A stretch of 17,634 nucleotides of DNA from Pseudomonadota bacterium (GTDB taxonomy: Bacteria > Bdellovibrionota > Bdellovibrionia > Bdellovibrionales > JAEYZS01): contig JAEYZS010000208.1 of assembly GCA_023427925.1 (NCBI GenBank), positions 1 to 17,634 on the forward strand. Reading direction: 5' to 3'. Positions 1 through 7,302 of this stretch are shown piece by piece. The notes below the pieces were generated by a model. The model was given only the letters and a program-made list of their open reading frames with translations, did no database searches and was not told the DNA's origin. Positions within the stretch are counted from its first letter, which is position 1, and every line of letters starts with the position of its first letter. The position numbers were made by a program, and so were the translations under genes.

Positions 1-558
1 GATGTAAGGAGAGGAAAACCAACAAATCACAAAGCGTTTGGTGAGGCGACCGCTCTTTTGGCTGGCGATGCGCTTCTTACGGAGTCATTTAGAGTTCTTT
101 CTAAAAATTCACAAAATCCGGAATTAAATTTAAAAGTTGTCAATCTTCTAACAGAGTGTGCTGGGTTATTAGGAATGATTGGAGGGCAAGTGGTAGATCT
201 TGCAGCTCAAAAAAATAAAGTCAGCGCTGAAGAACTTGCTCAAATGCAGATCAATAAAACAGGTGCGTTAATGAGAGCTTCTGTTGTGGGCTCGGGAATT
301 CTGTGTGGCGCCAATGCAATACAAATCGAAGCGCTTGAGGAGTTTTCAAGGCACATCGGTTTAACTTTCCAAATTGCGGATGATCTCCTGGATGCCGATA
401 AACAAGAGCTGGGAAGTTTTGTAGGAATCTTGGGGTATGAAAAGGCCAAGGCTTTATTAGACTCATTAACAAAAGAGTCATTAAGCAAATTGCGTACATT
501 TGAAGGCAGCGAATTCTTGTGTGCACTTTCGAAGTTTAATTCTCAAAGACTAAAATAA
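1..558 (+). CDS. ispA: Polyprenyl (farnesyl/geranylgeranyl-type) diphosphate synthase, C-terminal part
   Basis: The 5' end lies outside the window; the frame is open from base 1 and stops at 556-558. The enzyme condenses isopentenyl diphosphate with allylic diphosphates to make the C15/C20 precursors of quinones and cell-wall carrier lipids. The first visible residues (DVRRGKPTNHKAFGEA) are the end of the first Asp-rich motif and the following conserved helix; LLAGDALL comes next. The second Asp-rich motif, DDLLD, is at visible residues 127-131 after the typical FQIA. The region after DDLLD is about 14 residues shorter than in E. coli IspA and lacks the usual GK..G.D...K.TY stretch, going almost directly to the helix ILGYEKAK. 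The TTG at 58 is internal and is not the start. It is the first visible gene of a cluster with tlyA, whose start follows the stop by 1 bp. Family assignment is firm; product chain length is not predicted. Confidence 0.88.
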   Translation, partial: DVRRGKPTNHKAFGEATALLAGDALLTESFRVLSKNSQNPELNLKVVNLLTECAGLLGMIGGQVVDLAAQKNKVSAEELAQMQINKTGALMRASVVGSGILCGANAIQIEALEEFSRHIGLTFQIADDLLDADKQELGSFVGILGYEKAKALLDSLTKESLSKLRTFEGSEFLCALSKFNSQRLK

Positions 559-559
559 T

Positions 560-1339
560 ATGAAAAAGCGAGTGGATGTTTCTTTGGTAGAGTGGGGATT
601 TTTTGAATCCCGGAATAAAGCTCAAGCTGCCATTGAAGAAGGCCTTGTTTCTATCGAAAATAAGAAAATTTTAAAGTCCAATCAAGAGATCGAATTTTCG
701 GAAGAAATAAAACCACTCGTTCGAGTGGAAAGTGGGAAAAGTAATCGCTACGTATCTCGCGGTGGTATAAAGATGGAAGGAGCACTTCAAAAAACTGGCA
801 TTGAGGTGAAAGGCTTAAGGGTTTTGGATGTTGGAATCTCTACGGGCGGATTTTCAGATTGCTTACTTCAAAATGGAGCAAAAGAAATCGTTGGAGTAGA
901 TGTCGGCCACAAGCAAATCCATCCCTCACTTTTGTCCCACAAAAATCTTCATGTTTATGAAGGCTTTCATATTAATAATTTAGATAAAGACTTTTTCATC
1001 CGCGAAAACCTAGACCCTGAGTTTGATCTTGTTGTTTGTGATGTTTCGTTTAATTCTATTCGAAATGTATTGCCGCACGTTAATTCTTTTCTGAAAACTG
1101 ACGGGACAGCGCTCTTTTTGGTCAAACCACAATTTGAGCTTTCTCGTGAAGACCTTGGTAAAGGAGGAATCGTAAAAGATATTTCGCATTTTCAAAAGGT
1201 AGAAAAGTTGGTAAGATCATTATTCGAAGATTTTAATTACACGATCTTGGATTATTTCGAAAGTTCCATAGCAGGATCAGACGGCAACAGGGAGTTTTTC
1301 ATTTATGCAAAGAAATTCGGAGATTCAAAAAAAGTTTAG
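560..1339 (+). CDS. tlyA: TlyA family rRNA (cytidine-2'-O)-methyltransferase
   Basis: A 259-residue protein with an N-terminal S4 RNA-binding domain (about 1-60) and a Rossmann methyltransferase domain typical of TlyA (often annotated hemolysin A). In characterised members it uses S-adenosylmethionine to 2'-O-methylate cytidines of 16S/23S rRNA. Visible landmarks are the linker RYVSRGGIKME (63-73), the SAM motif LDVGISTGGFSD (89-100), CDVSF (160-164), LVKPQFE (187-193), GKGGIVKD (200-207) and GNREFF (242-247). K71, D161, K189 and E245 match the K-D-K-E catalytic tetrad of methyltransferases of this group. Length is normal. ATG 560 is only 1 bp after the upstream stop and has no good ribosome binding site, which suggests translational coupling. 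Its last 35 bp overlap the next gene. Confidence 0.93.
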   Translation: MKKRVDVSLVEWGFFESRNKAQAAIEEGLVSIENKKILKSNQEIEFSEEIKPLVRVESGKSNRYVSRGGIKMEGALQKTGIEVKGLRVLDVGISTGGFSDCLLQNGAKEIVGVDVGHKQIHPSLLSHKNLHVYEGFHINNLDKDFFIRENLDPEFDLVVCDVSFNSIRNVLPHVNSFLKTDGTALFLVKPQFELSREDLGKGGIVKDISHFQKVEKLVRSLFEDFNYTILDYFESSIAGSDGNREFFIYAKKFGDSKKV

Positions 1340-2267
1340 ATTGCTTTCCATCTTGATTCTGTCATGTCTCATTCTCCAAGCGTGTACGGTAGCATCCAAA
1401 AGGGATGGCGCTAAAAAAGAACTTCCAATCCCATCAACCGGCGAGTTACCACCTCGTATAGATATTTCTGACGATGGTTATGGTGAGGGTAGCGAGCCCG
1501 TTATTCCAAACGTGAAAGTGCCTAAGATTGGAATTGTTTTAACGCCAGCAGGTGCCAGATCCTATTCCTATATTGGTGTTTTAAGAGAGTTTGAAAAAGC
1601 AAAAGTTCCGATAGATTCGATTGCAGGTCTAGAATGGGGCGCACTCATTGGAGCGCTTTATTCGGTCAATGGCAAGGCTCACGAAGTGGAGTGGAAAGCG
1701 TCCAAGATTCCAGAGGATTTTGTAAAAAAAGGAATTTTGTCATCTAGCGTAGAGCCGCGATCATTTGCTGAGCTTGATAAGCACTTAAAAACTATTTTTG
1801 AAAATACTAAAGTCGAAGAAGGTAAAATTCCTTTTTCATGTATTACTGACAATTTAAAAAATTTTAAAAGTCTTATGATCTTTAAAGGGACCTATCGAGA
1901 TACTTTAGGATTCTGTCTTGGGCATGCTCCAATCACGACTTCTAAAAATGGCTGGGTAGCATCAAGCCAGCAAACACGCTTGCTCATTGATCAAATGGCG
2001 CAAAGAGGAATGGATTACATTGTCCTCGTAGATGCATTAACACCTTATTATCCCCTTAATGGCGTGAAAGTGGACGAATCTGTTCAAATTGTTTGGTCCA
2101 ATGTTCACAAATCCATCGCCCAGAATAAAAAATACGTTCATCAGGTGATTACGGTCCCTATTTCTAAGAATATTTTAAGCTTTAATTCGCGAAAGGAATT
2201 TATTCAGCTTGGTGAAAGAGCAGGGAAAGAAGCAGCAGAAAAAATTGTTAAGCAATTTGGATTGTAA
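1305..2267 (+). CDS. Patatin-like lipoprotein lacking the catalytic dyad
   Basis: A 320-residue protein. It starts with a lipoprotein signal peptide: basic residues 9-12, a hydrophobic stretch 13-24 and lipobox LQAC with the lipidated Cys at 27. A Ser/Pro/Asp-rich linker runs to about 70. Residues 73-245 align by eye to the patatin phospholipase fold: KIGIVLTPAGARSYSYIGVL corresponds to the oxyanion-hole segment (usually GGGARG...H.GVL), and IAGLEWGALIGALYS corresponds to the nucleophile elbow. The usual G-x-S-x-G is GLEWG (108-112), so Glu110 replaces the serine. The usual Asp-Gly of the second catalytic motif appears as NG (215-216), followed by a helix and GMDYIVLVDA, as in patatins. Hydrolase activity is therefore unlikely; a structural or binding role in the envelope is inferred. 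The start is supported by GGAG at 1291-1294 and the signal peptide beginning right after ATG 1305. The gene overlaps tlyA by 35 bp and ends 14 bp before pepP. Confidence 0.8.
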   Translation: MQRNSEIQKKFRLLSILILSCLILQACTVASKRDGAKKELPIPSTGELPPRIDISDDGYGEGSEPVIPNVKVPKIGIVLTPAGARSYSYIGVLREFEKAKVPIDSIAGLEWGALIGALYSVNGKAHEVEWKASKIPEDFVKKGILSSSVEPRSFAELDKHLKTIFENTKVEEGKIPFSCITDNLKNFKSLMIFKGTYRDTLGFCLGHAPITTSKNGWVASSQQTRLLIDQMAQRGMDYIVLVDALTPYYPLNGVKVDESVQIVWSNVHKSIAQNKKYVHQVITVPISKNILSFNSRKEFIQLGERAGKEAAEKIVKQFGL

Positions 2268-2270
2268 TAG

Positions 2271-2276
2271 AAAGGA
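2271..2276 (+). promoter_or_regulatory. Ribosome binding site of pepP (supports GTG start)
   Basis: AAAGGA lies 5 nt before the GTG at 2282. It supports the GTG as the true start of the aminopeptidase, and the protein then aligns from its first residues with the family. Confidence 0.7.
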
Positions 2277-2281
2277 AACTT

Positions 2282-3601
2282 GTGTCTAGAACGCCAGCTT
2301 TTGATATTAAAATTTTTGAAAAACGTAGAGCAAGAATTGGAAAATCTATAAAGGATTCAGCAATTGTGCTTTTTTCTCAACCTGAGTTTGTTAGAAACAA
2401 TGATGTCCATCATCGCCATAGACAAGATTCAAACTTATTTTATCTAACGGGATTCGAAGAGGCAGAATCAGTTTTTGTCTATAGGCCCGGTTTAAAGCCA
2501 GAAACAATTTTGTTTGTTCGCCCTAAAGATGAGTTCCGAGAAACTTGGGATGGATTTAGATTTGGACCAGAGGGTGCTAAAAAATACTACAAGGTGGATG
2601 AAGCACATCTTATTTCCTCGCTCGAAGAGAAGCTCCCTGAGTTTTTGAAAGATGTTAAACAAGTTTATTATAGTCTTAAGGAGAATCCCGAACATGATAA
2701 GGTCTTCTTAAAAGCGATTAAGAAAACTCAAAGCACATTTCATCGCGGTTCCCGAGGGAATTTGCCGATTCTTGATAGTAAAGAATTGCTCGGTGAATTT
2801 AGACTTATTAAAGATGAAACAGAAATTGAATGGCAAAGACAGGCTTGCGAGATTACTGCCAAAGCACACATTGAAACCATGAAGTTTGTAAAGCCAGGCA
2901 TTAATGAAAGACAAATTGAAGGTTTTCTACAATTCCAATTTAAAAACCAATTGGCTGCACGCGAAGGTTACGAATCTATTGTTGCTTCCGGAAAAAACGC
3001 AACTACACTTCACTACATATTCAATGATCAAAAGTGTAAGGCTGGAGATCTGTTGCTCATTGATGCTGGAGCAGAGTTTAATTATTTTTCTGGAGACATT
3101 ACACGAACATTTCCAGTAAATGGCAAATTTACTAAAATTCAAAAAGAATTTTACAATCACGTTCTCGAAGTTCAAAAGAAAATTCTCGCAACTATTAAGC
3201 CAGGAATTGAGTTTAAAAGCATGCAAGAGAAAACCATAGAGCTTTTAACTGAGGCGATGATTGACCTTAAGTTATTAAAGGGCAAAAAAGAAAAGCTCAT
3301 CAAAGATCTCGCGTACAAGAAATACTACATGCACGGAGTGTCGCACTGGTTGGGAATGGATGTTCACGATGCTGGTTTGTATGAGATAGACAAAAAGTCT
3401 CGAAAGCTTGAAGCCAATATGGTGTTTACTGTGGAACCAGGGCTTTATGTGCCTTATAACGACGAAAGTGCACCAAAGGATTTGAGGGGCCTTGGCGTTC
3501 GTATCGAAGACAATATCTTGGTCACTAAGAAGGGTTATGAGAATTTAACTCAGAAGGCACCAAAAGAAGTATCCGATATCGAAAAGGTTATGAGCTCTTA
3601 A
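2282..3601 (+). CDS. pepP: Xaa-Pro aminopeptidase (M24B family)
   Basis: A 439-residue metallopeptidase that removes an N-terminal residue preceding proline, probably in the cytoplasm since no signal peptide is present. The N-terminal AMP_N domain (about 1-170) includes HHRHRQDSNLFYLTGF and the FVRPKDEF segment. The C-terminal pita-bread domain carries all five expected metal ligands: D261 (LLIDAGAEF), D272 (GDITRTFP), H355 (HGVSHWLGMDVHD), E385 (FTVEPGLYVP) and E409 (GVRIEDN). These positions nearly coincide with those of E. coli PepP (441 residues). Translation starts at GTG with a good ribosome binding site, 14 bp after the lipoprotein gene, so it is probably the last gene of the ispA-tlyA cluster. 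Its TAA shares the palindrome TTAA with the stop of the convergent HAD gene. Confidence 0.94.
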   Translation: MSRTPAFDIKIFEKRRARIGKSIKDSAIVLFSQPEFVRNNDVHHRHRQDSNLFYLTGFEEAESVFVYRPGLKPETILFVRPKDEFRETWDGFRFGPEGAKKYYKVDEAHLISSLEEKLPEFLKDVKQVYYSLKENPEHDKVFLKAIKKTQSTFHRGSRGNLPILDSKELLGEFRLIKDETEIEWQRQACEITAKAHIETMKFVKPGINERQIEGFLQFQFKNQLAAREGYESIVASGKNATTLHYIFNDQKCKAGDLLLIDAGAEFNYFSGDITRTFPVNGKFTKIQKEFYNHVLEVQKKILATIKPGIEFKSMQEKTIELLTEAMIDLKLLKGKKEKLIKDLAYKKYYMHGVSHWLGMDVHDAGLYEIDKKSRKLEANMVFTVEPGLYVPYNDESAPKDLRGLGVRIEDNILVTKKGYENLTQKAPKEVSDIEKVMSS

Positions 3602-4356
3602 AGAAAGTTATGGGTCAGCCATTTTCTTGAAATGGCTTCGTGATAGAGTTTAAGCTCTTGATTCATGATATCTTTGTCTTTAAATGCAGCCTCATGACTT
3701 TCTGTCCTTACGGCAAGGGGGATATGTGTTGCAATGTCGAGAAGCCAATAATCTCCCATCGTATTGCCACAAGATAAAATTGGTCTAATGCCATTAGTTT
3801 TTTGCATGAGTGCTTCGGATTTTCCCTCTCGATATGTGATCGGACCATCTTGAATATCGGTGACAAGGCCATTTTCTATTTTGGTTTGGACTCCGAGAAC
3901 ATTTTCAAATGGAATTCCAAGTTGTGCCACGCAGGGTTCAACAGCCCATTTTACCGATGCCGTTACAACATACACATTTACATTTTTTGATTTTAAATAC
4001 TCAATGAGTTTTTTAATCGGTGGAAAGACCGCAATTCCGTCTCGAGCAATAAATGCATCTTGGGCCCACTGGCGGACAGTCGTGATGGGCAAGCCTTTAT
4101 GGATTTGAGCCAACCAAAGAAACGCGTCCCGAGGATTTTTATCTTTGATGGCGTAGACGTATTTCCAGGGCTCTGGGGGCAATGGAATAAGTTTATTATC
4201 AATTTCGTAATCGAAAAAAGCGTTGCCTGCGTCATTATCCCAGAGCGTGCCGTCGGCATCAAAGGCGGCAAAATGAGGACCCGGGCCTTTTACGGCCTCA
4301 TCTATTTTTTGAGTTATAAAACTCCACGTTTCCTCTGAAAAATCTTTGTAGTCCAT
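3598..4356 (-). CDS. HAD-superfamily phosphatase (phosphoserine phosphatase-like)
   Basis: A 252-residue cytoplasmic protein with the four HAD motifs in order: FDADGTLWDND (nucleophile D33 and acid/base D35), VVTAS (Thr132), the lysine in YREGKSEAL (K179), and GNTMGDYWLLD (D202, D207). A helical cap lies between motifs I and II (about 45-110), as in the phosphoserine phosphatase/HAD-IB group. It should hydrolyse a phosphomonoester; the substrate cannot be read from the sequence. The start ATG (4354-4356) has no recognisable ribosome binding site. The gene faces pepP with overlapping stop codons, and no terminator hairpin lies between them. It diverges from the next plus-strand gene across 23 bp. 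Confidence 0.85.
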   Translation of the reverse strand: MDYKDFSEETWSFITQKIDEAVKGPGPHFAAFDADGTLWDNDAGNAFFDYEIDNKLIPLPPEPWKYVYAIKDKNPRDAFLWLAQIHKGLPITTVRQWAQDAFIARDGIAVFPPIKKLIEYLKSKNVNVYVVTASVKWAVEPCVAQLGIPFENVLGVQTKIENGLVTDIQDGPITYREGKSEALMQKTNGIRPILSCGNTMGDYWLLDIATHIPLAVRTESHEAAFKDKDIMNQELKLYHEAISRKWLTHNFL

Positions 4357-4379
4357 GTCACAAGGCTATATATTCGGGT
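4357..4379. promoter_or_regulatory. Very short divergent promoter region, possible bidirectional -10 with leaderless starts
   Basis: Only 23 bp separate two divergent starts, and neither has a Shine-Dalgarno sequence. The spacer holds the self-complementary core TATATA (4367-4372 and register shifts). On the plus strand TATATT (4369-4374) ends 5 nt before ATG 4380. On the minus strand TAGCCT (4363-4368) ends 6 nt before ATG 4356. Both distances fit a TANNNT -10 element driving a leaderless mRNA. No -35 elements were identified. Inference from spacing only. Confidence 0.35.
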
Positions 4380-4832
4380 ATGACTATGTCAAATTTTAAA
4401 GTCCTAACAATTCAGAATCTCGAAGAAATTCTAAGTTTAGAAGAATCTAAAATTAAAATTCTCGATGAAATCGAGCGCATGCAGATCGTTTGGAAAGCGC
4501 CTTGGAGAGAAGAATCTTTAGAGCATTACCTGAAAACAGGCTGGTGTATCGGAATGTACGACGATCAAGGGCAGATGAAGGCGTATTTTTTGGCGCAACC
4601 TATTTTATTTATGGAATCCCTTACTCAGACACTTTGGATTGAGTATTTGTCCTACAACAACCTTGATGAGGGATTAAAGCTTCTGGACTTTGCGTACAAA
4701 TATGGCAGAGACAAACACTTGCAGAGAGTTTTGTTCAACAAAGACTCCATTTTTGAAAAAGTGAATTTACCATTTAAAGTGGCAAACCAAAACAAGAACT
4801 ATGTTGAAGTGTACACCACAAAATTATCGTAA
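4380..4832 (+). CDS. GNAT-fold-like protein (RimI-like), acetyl-CoA motif not evident
   Basis: A 150-residue cytoplasmic protein. Its order of elements resembles RimI-type N-acetyltransferases: a first strand and helix (FKVLTIQNLEEILSLEE), a segment APWREESLEHYL (about 40-51) like the PW..ES. loop of RimI, then strands CIGMYDDQGQMKAYFLAQPI and TQTLWIEYLSY, and a helix LDEGLKLLDFAYKYG. The usual pyrophosphate loop (Q/R-x-x-G-x-G/A) is missing at the expected place and reads YNNLDEGLKLL, so acetyl-CoA binding is doubtful. Start: ATG 4380 or ATG 4386; neither has a ribosome binding site. glpD begins 11 bp after the stop, suggesting co-transcription. The fold call is tentative; otherwise it is a hypothetical protein. 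Confidence 0.6.
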   Translation: MTMSNFKVLTIQNLEEILSLEESKIKILDEIERMQIVWKAPWREESLEHYLKTGWCIGMYDDQGQMKAYFLAQPILFMESLTQTLWIEYLSYNNLDEGLKLLDFAYKYGRDKHLQRVLFNKDSIFEKVNLPFKVANQNKNYVEVYTTKLS

Positions 4833-4843
4833 GAGGACCTAAG

Positions 4844-6502
4844 GTGAGTTTTTCATTTTTAGATAGAGATAAAATTATTCAAAAAATGTCTGAGTCAGAA
4901 TATGACGTGGTCATCATTGGCGGTGGAATTACAGGAGCGGGTGTGGCAAGAGATGCTGCGAGCCGCGGTATGAAAGTCGCGCTTGTAGAGGCTTCAGACT
5001 TTGCCTCAGGAACGAGTTCGCGTTCGTCAAAGCTAATTCACGGTGGTATTAGATATCTTGAGAACATGGAGTTTCATTTAGTATTTGAAGCGCTTTCTGA
5101 GCGCGCACTCCTTTTTAAGATCGCTCCTCACATGGTGCACCCTTTAAGATTTCTACTACCGCTCTACAAAGGAAGCAGAGTTGGAATGTTTAAAATGGGA
5201 TTGGGAATGTGGCTCTATGATGCTCTTTCTTTATTCCGGGCTCCGCAATTGCATGAAAGATTGTCGCCCAAACAATCCCTAGAAAGAATTCCAATACTTG
5301 AGGGCAAAAACTTGATGGGTTCCTACGTGTACTCGGATGCTTATATGGATGACGATCGCCTTGTGATCGAAACTCTTAGATCTGCTCAGGCTCTAGGAGC
5401 CGACCAGGTGAGCTATGTCCGTGCAACAGAAGCTCAGTTTGAAAATGAAAAAATAAAATCCATTACATGCGAAGATGTTTTAACAGGTAAGAAGTTTACT
5501 CTTAAGGGCAAGCATTTTATTTCAACAGTGGGTCCGTGGACAGATCAGTTGGGGGAAAGATTGTTGAAAAAGTGGAAAAAGATTCTCCGCCCTTCTAAAG
5601 GAATTCACATCACTTTAAATAAAGACAGATTACCACTTTCTAGCGCAATGGTTATGGCCACAGAAGGGGAGAAAAGAATTGTATTTGGAATTCCAAGGCA
5701 TGAAATGATCATCATAGGAACAACAGATACGGATTTTAGAGATGATCCCGCGACAGTCCACTCTACAAAAGAAGATGTTGAGTACCTCCTAAAAGTTATC
5801 GAAGAATATTTTCCAGGAGCTGTACGTAAGGAAGACATCATAGCTTCTTACGCTGGAGTACGACCATTAGTACACGATGGCTCCGAAACGGAAAGCAAAA
5901 CGAGCAGAGAACACACAATAATCGTCGATCCGAGAAATATTACCTTTGTCGCCGGTGGCAAGTATACAACTTATAGAAAGATGGCAGAGCAAACAGTTGA
6001 AATGCTTCTTAAGTTGTTTTCAAAAAACGATCGCAAAAAGTTTAAATCTAATAATACAAAGATCCCCCTAAATCCTAAGATCACTGTCGAGAGTTTCAAG
6101 GAAGCTCAGTCGCGATTAGAGGAGCTCGCTTCGCGAGTTCATTTTCCCAAAGACCAAGTCCAGGTGCTATTGGATCGCCATGGTGGGGAGGCCTTTGATA
6201 TTGTGAGTCACTATTATAATTCTTCTCTAAACTCGATTTGGGAACTTGAGGCCCATTTCGCAATAGATGAGTGTATGTGTGGGAAACTAAAGGACTTTTA
6301 CTTAAGGCGAGCCCCACTTTTTCTGGCAGAAAAAGATCATGGTTTTCAGCTCTTAGAGAGTCTGTCTTATATCTTCCAGCAAAAATTAGGTTGGAGTGAC
6401 GAAGTTCGTCGGTCTAACATTAAAGAGGTAGCCGAGCACGAAGCTTTTGAATTGGCTTGGAAAAAAAGAAATCTAAGAATCTTGAGGGGGGAGAAATGTT
6501 GA
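4844..6502 (+). CDS. glpD: Aerobic glycerol-3-phosphate dehydrogenase (FAD, quinone-linked)
   Basis: A 552-residue FAD enzyme that oxidises sn-glycerol 3-phosphate to dihydroxyacetone phosphate and passes electrons to the quinone pool at the inner face of the membrane. The N-terminal dinucleotide-binding motif is DVVIIGGGITGAG (GGGITG 26-31) with the acidic end VALVEASDF. The family signature SSRSSKLIHGGIRYLE spans 58-73. Other conserved segments are GTTDTDFRDDP (292-302), YAGVRPLV and FVAGGKYTTYRKMAE near the FAD and substrate site. The C-terminal cap domain (about 420-552) has LRRAPLFL and LGWSDEVRR. Start is GTG 4844 with GAGG at 4833-4836, 7 nt upstream. It lies between a GNAT-like gene and an exported protein with which it overlaps by 7 bp. 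No glpK or glpF is seen. Confidence 0.95.
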   Translation: MSFSFLDRDKIIQKMSESEYDVVIIGGGITGAGVARDAASRGMKVALVEASDFASGTSSRSSKLIHGGIRYLENMEFHLVFEALSERALLFKIAPHMVHPLRFLLPLYKGSRVGMFKMGLGMWLYDALSLFRAPQLHERLSPKQSLERIPILEGKNLMGSYVYSDAYMDDDRLVIETLRSAQALGADQVSYVRATEAQFENEKIKSITCEDVLTGKKFTLKGKHFISTVGPWTDQLGERLLKKWKKILRPSKGIHITLNKDRLPLSSAMVMATEGEKRIVFGIPRHEMIIIGTTDTDFRDDPATVHSTKEDVEYLLKVIEEYFPGAVRKEDIIASYAGVRPLVHDGSETESKTSREHTIIVDPRNITFVAGGKYTTYRKMAEQTVEMLLKLFSKNDRKKFKSNNTKIPLNPKITVESFKEAQSRLEELASRVHFPKDQVQVLLDRHGGEAFDIVSHYYNSSLNSIWELEAHFAIDECMCGKLKDFYLRRAPLFLAEKDHGFQLLESLSYIFQQKLGWSDEVRRSNIKEVAEHEAFELAWKKRNLRILRGEKC

Positions 6503-7302
6503 AGAATTGGGGAACGAAAGTTTTCGCAGTCTTTATTTGTCTGAGCTTACTGATATCTTCTACTGCCCAGACCCACTTTACACCAACATTCGATGAAACC
6601 TTGAACAAGTGGCTTGGATATATGGGGTTTCGAGGAAATGTTTTGGAATATCAAAAGTTTTACGATGACATCGGTTATCTTGATGACTTTAAGATTCTAT
6701 TGGAAGAGCCTTTAAAGGAAAGAGTTGCTGAGCGCGCTCAAGCCCGAATCCTATTTGAAATTAAAGAAAACGACACTTACGAATTTGCGAATTTCAAAAT
6801 TCTTCAAAAAGATATCAAGGACCTTCCTTATATGTACGCGGATTGGATCGCAAGGTTTGCGATTTCATATGCTGTAAAAGACGTTTCAAGACTTTTGGGG
6901 TTAAGAGCCAAAACTGAAAAAGTAGGAGAGGGCCTTTATCGGGTAACGATTGATCCTGCAAAGTCAACAGAGCCATCTAGATATAGATTTACGCAGATTG
7001 AAGTTTTTTATGAGGTTAAAAATTTGTTCCTAAATCTTGATTTAAATATAAAAGGGGAACGCGATTACTTGATATTGGGCTTTTTAAAAAGCGAGATCCA
7101 CGGCATTTTAAGGGCGCTTGAAAATGGGAACTTCCCGTCGTCTACTTTAGTGACTTTAATTTCTGAATTATTGCGGGGATCTTCAGACTATCTAATCCGC
7201 GATCTTTTAAAATTGTCAGAAGCTTCGCGTGCGACTCTTTTAGAACTCGAACGTAACCCCGAATTAACAATTGAGGAATGGGAGCCGCAAGACTCACTTT
7301 AA
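6496..7302 (+). CDS. Exported protein of unknown function
   Basis: A 268-residue protein. ATG 6496 is chosen because it is preceded by a strong purine-rich site (AGGGGGGAG, 6485-6493) and begins a clear signal peptide: K3/K8, a hydrophobic core 9-21 and likely cleavage after A24 (SSTA/QT). A longer in-frame TTG reading from 6457 would put a charged tail before the signal and is not favoured. The mature part is mixed helix and strand with charged residues and no cysteine. It contains LPYMYADWIARFAISYAVKDVS and a strand-rich middle (YRVTIDP, RYRFTQIEVFYEV), and ends in a helical, acidic tail. No family is recognised. It overlaps glpD by 7 bp and is probably translationally coupled to it. Its last 161 bp are antisense to the convergent SCP2-like gene. 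Confidence 0.75.
   Translation: MLKNWGTKVFAVFICLSLLISSTAQTHFTPTFDETLNKWLGYMGFRGNVLEYQKFYDDIGYLDDFKILLEEPLKERVAERAQARILFEIKENDTYEFANFKILQKDIKDLPYMYADWIARFAISYAVKDVSRLLGLRAKTEKVGEGLYRVTIDPAKSTEPSRYRFTQIEVFYEVKNLFLNLDLNIKGERDYLILGFLKSEIHGILRALENGNFPSSTLVTLISELLRGSSDYLIRDLLKLSEASRATLLELERNPELTIEEWEPQDSL

Noticed and set aside
58..60. TTG as start of the prenyl synthase
   Set aside because: The conserved family sequence continues upstream to base 1, so the true start lies outside the window.
2927..3226. Minus-strand frame of 99 codons within pepP
   Set aside because: pepP is a fully conserved enzyme here and the antisense translation has no recognisable features or start signals.
6457..6495. Upstream TTG start for the exported protein after glpD
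   Set aside because: It would add a charged 13-residue tail before the signal peptide; ATG 6496 has the ribosome binding site directly before it.
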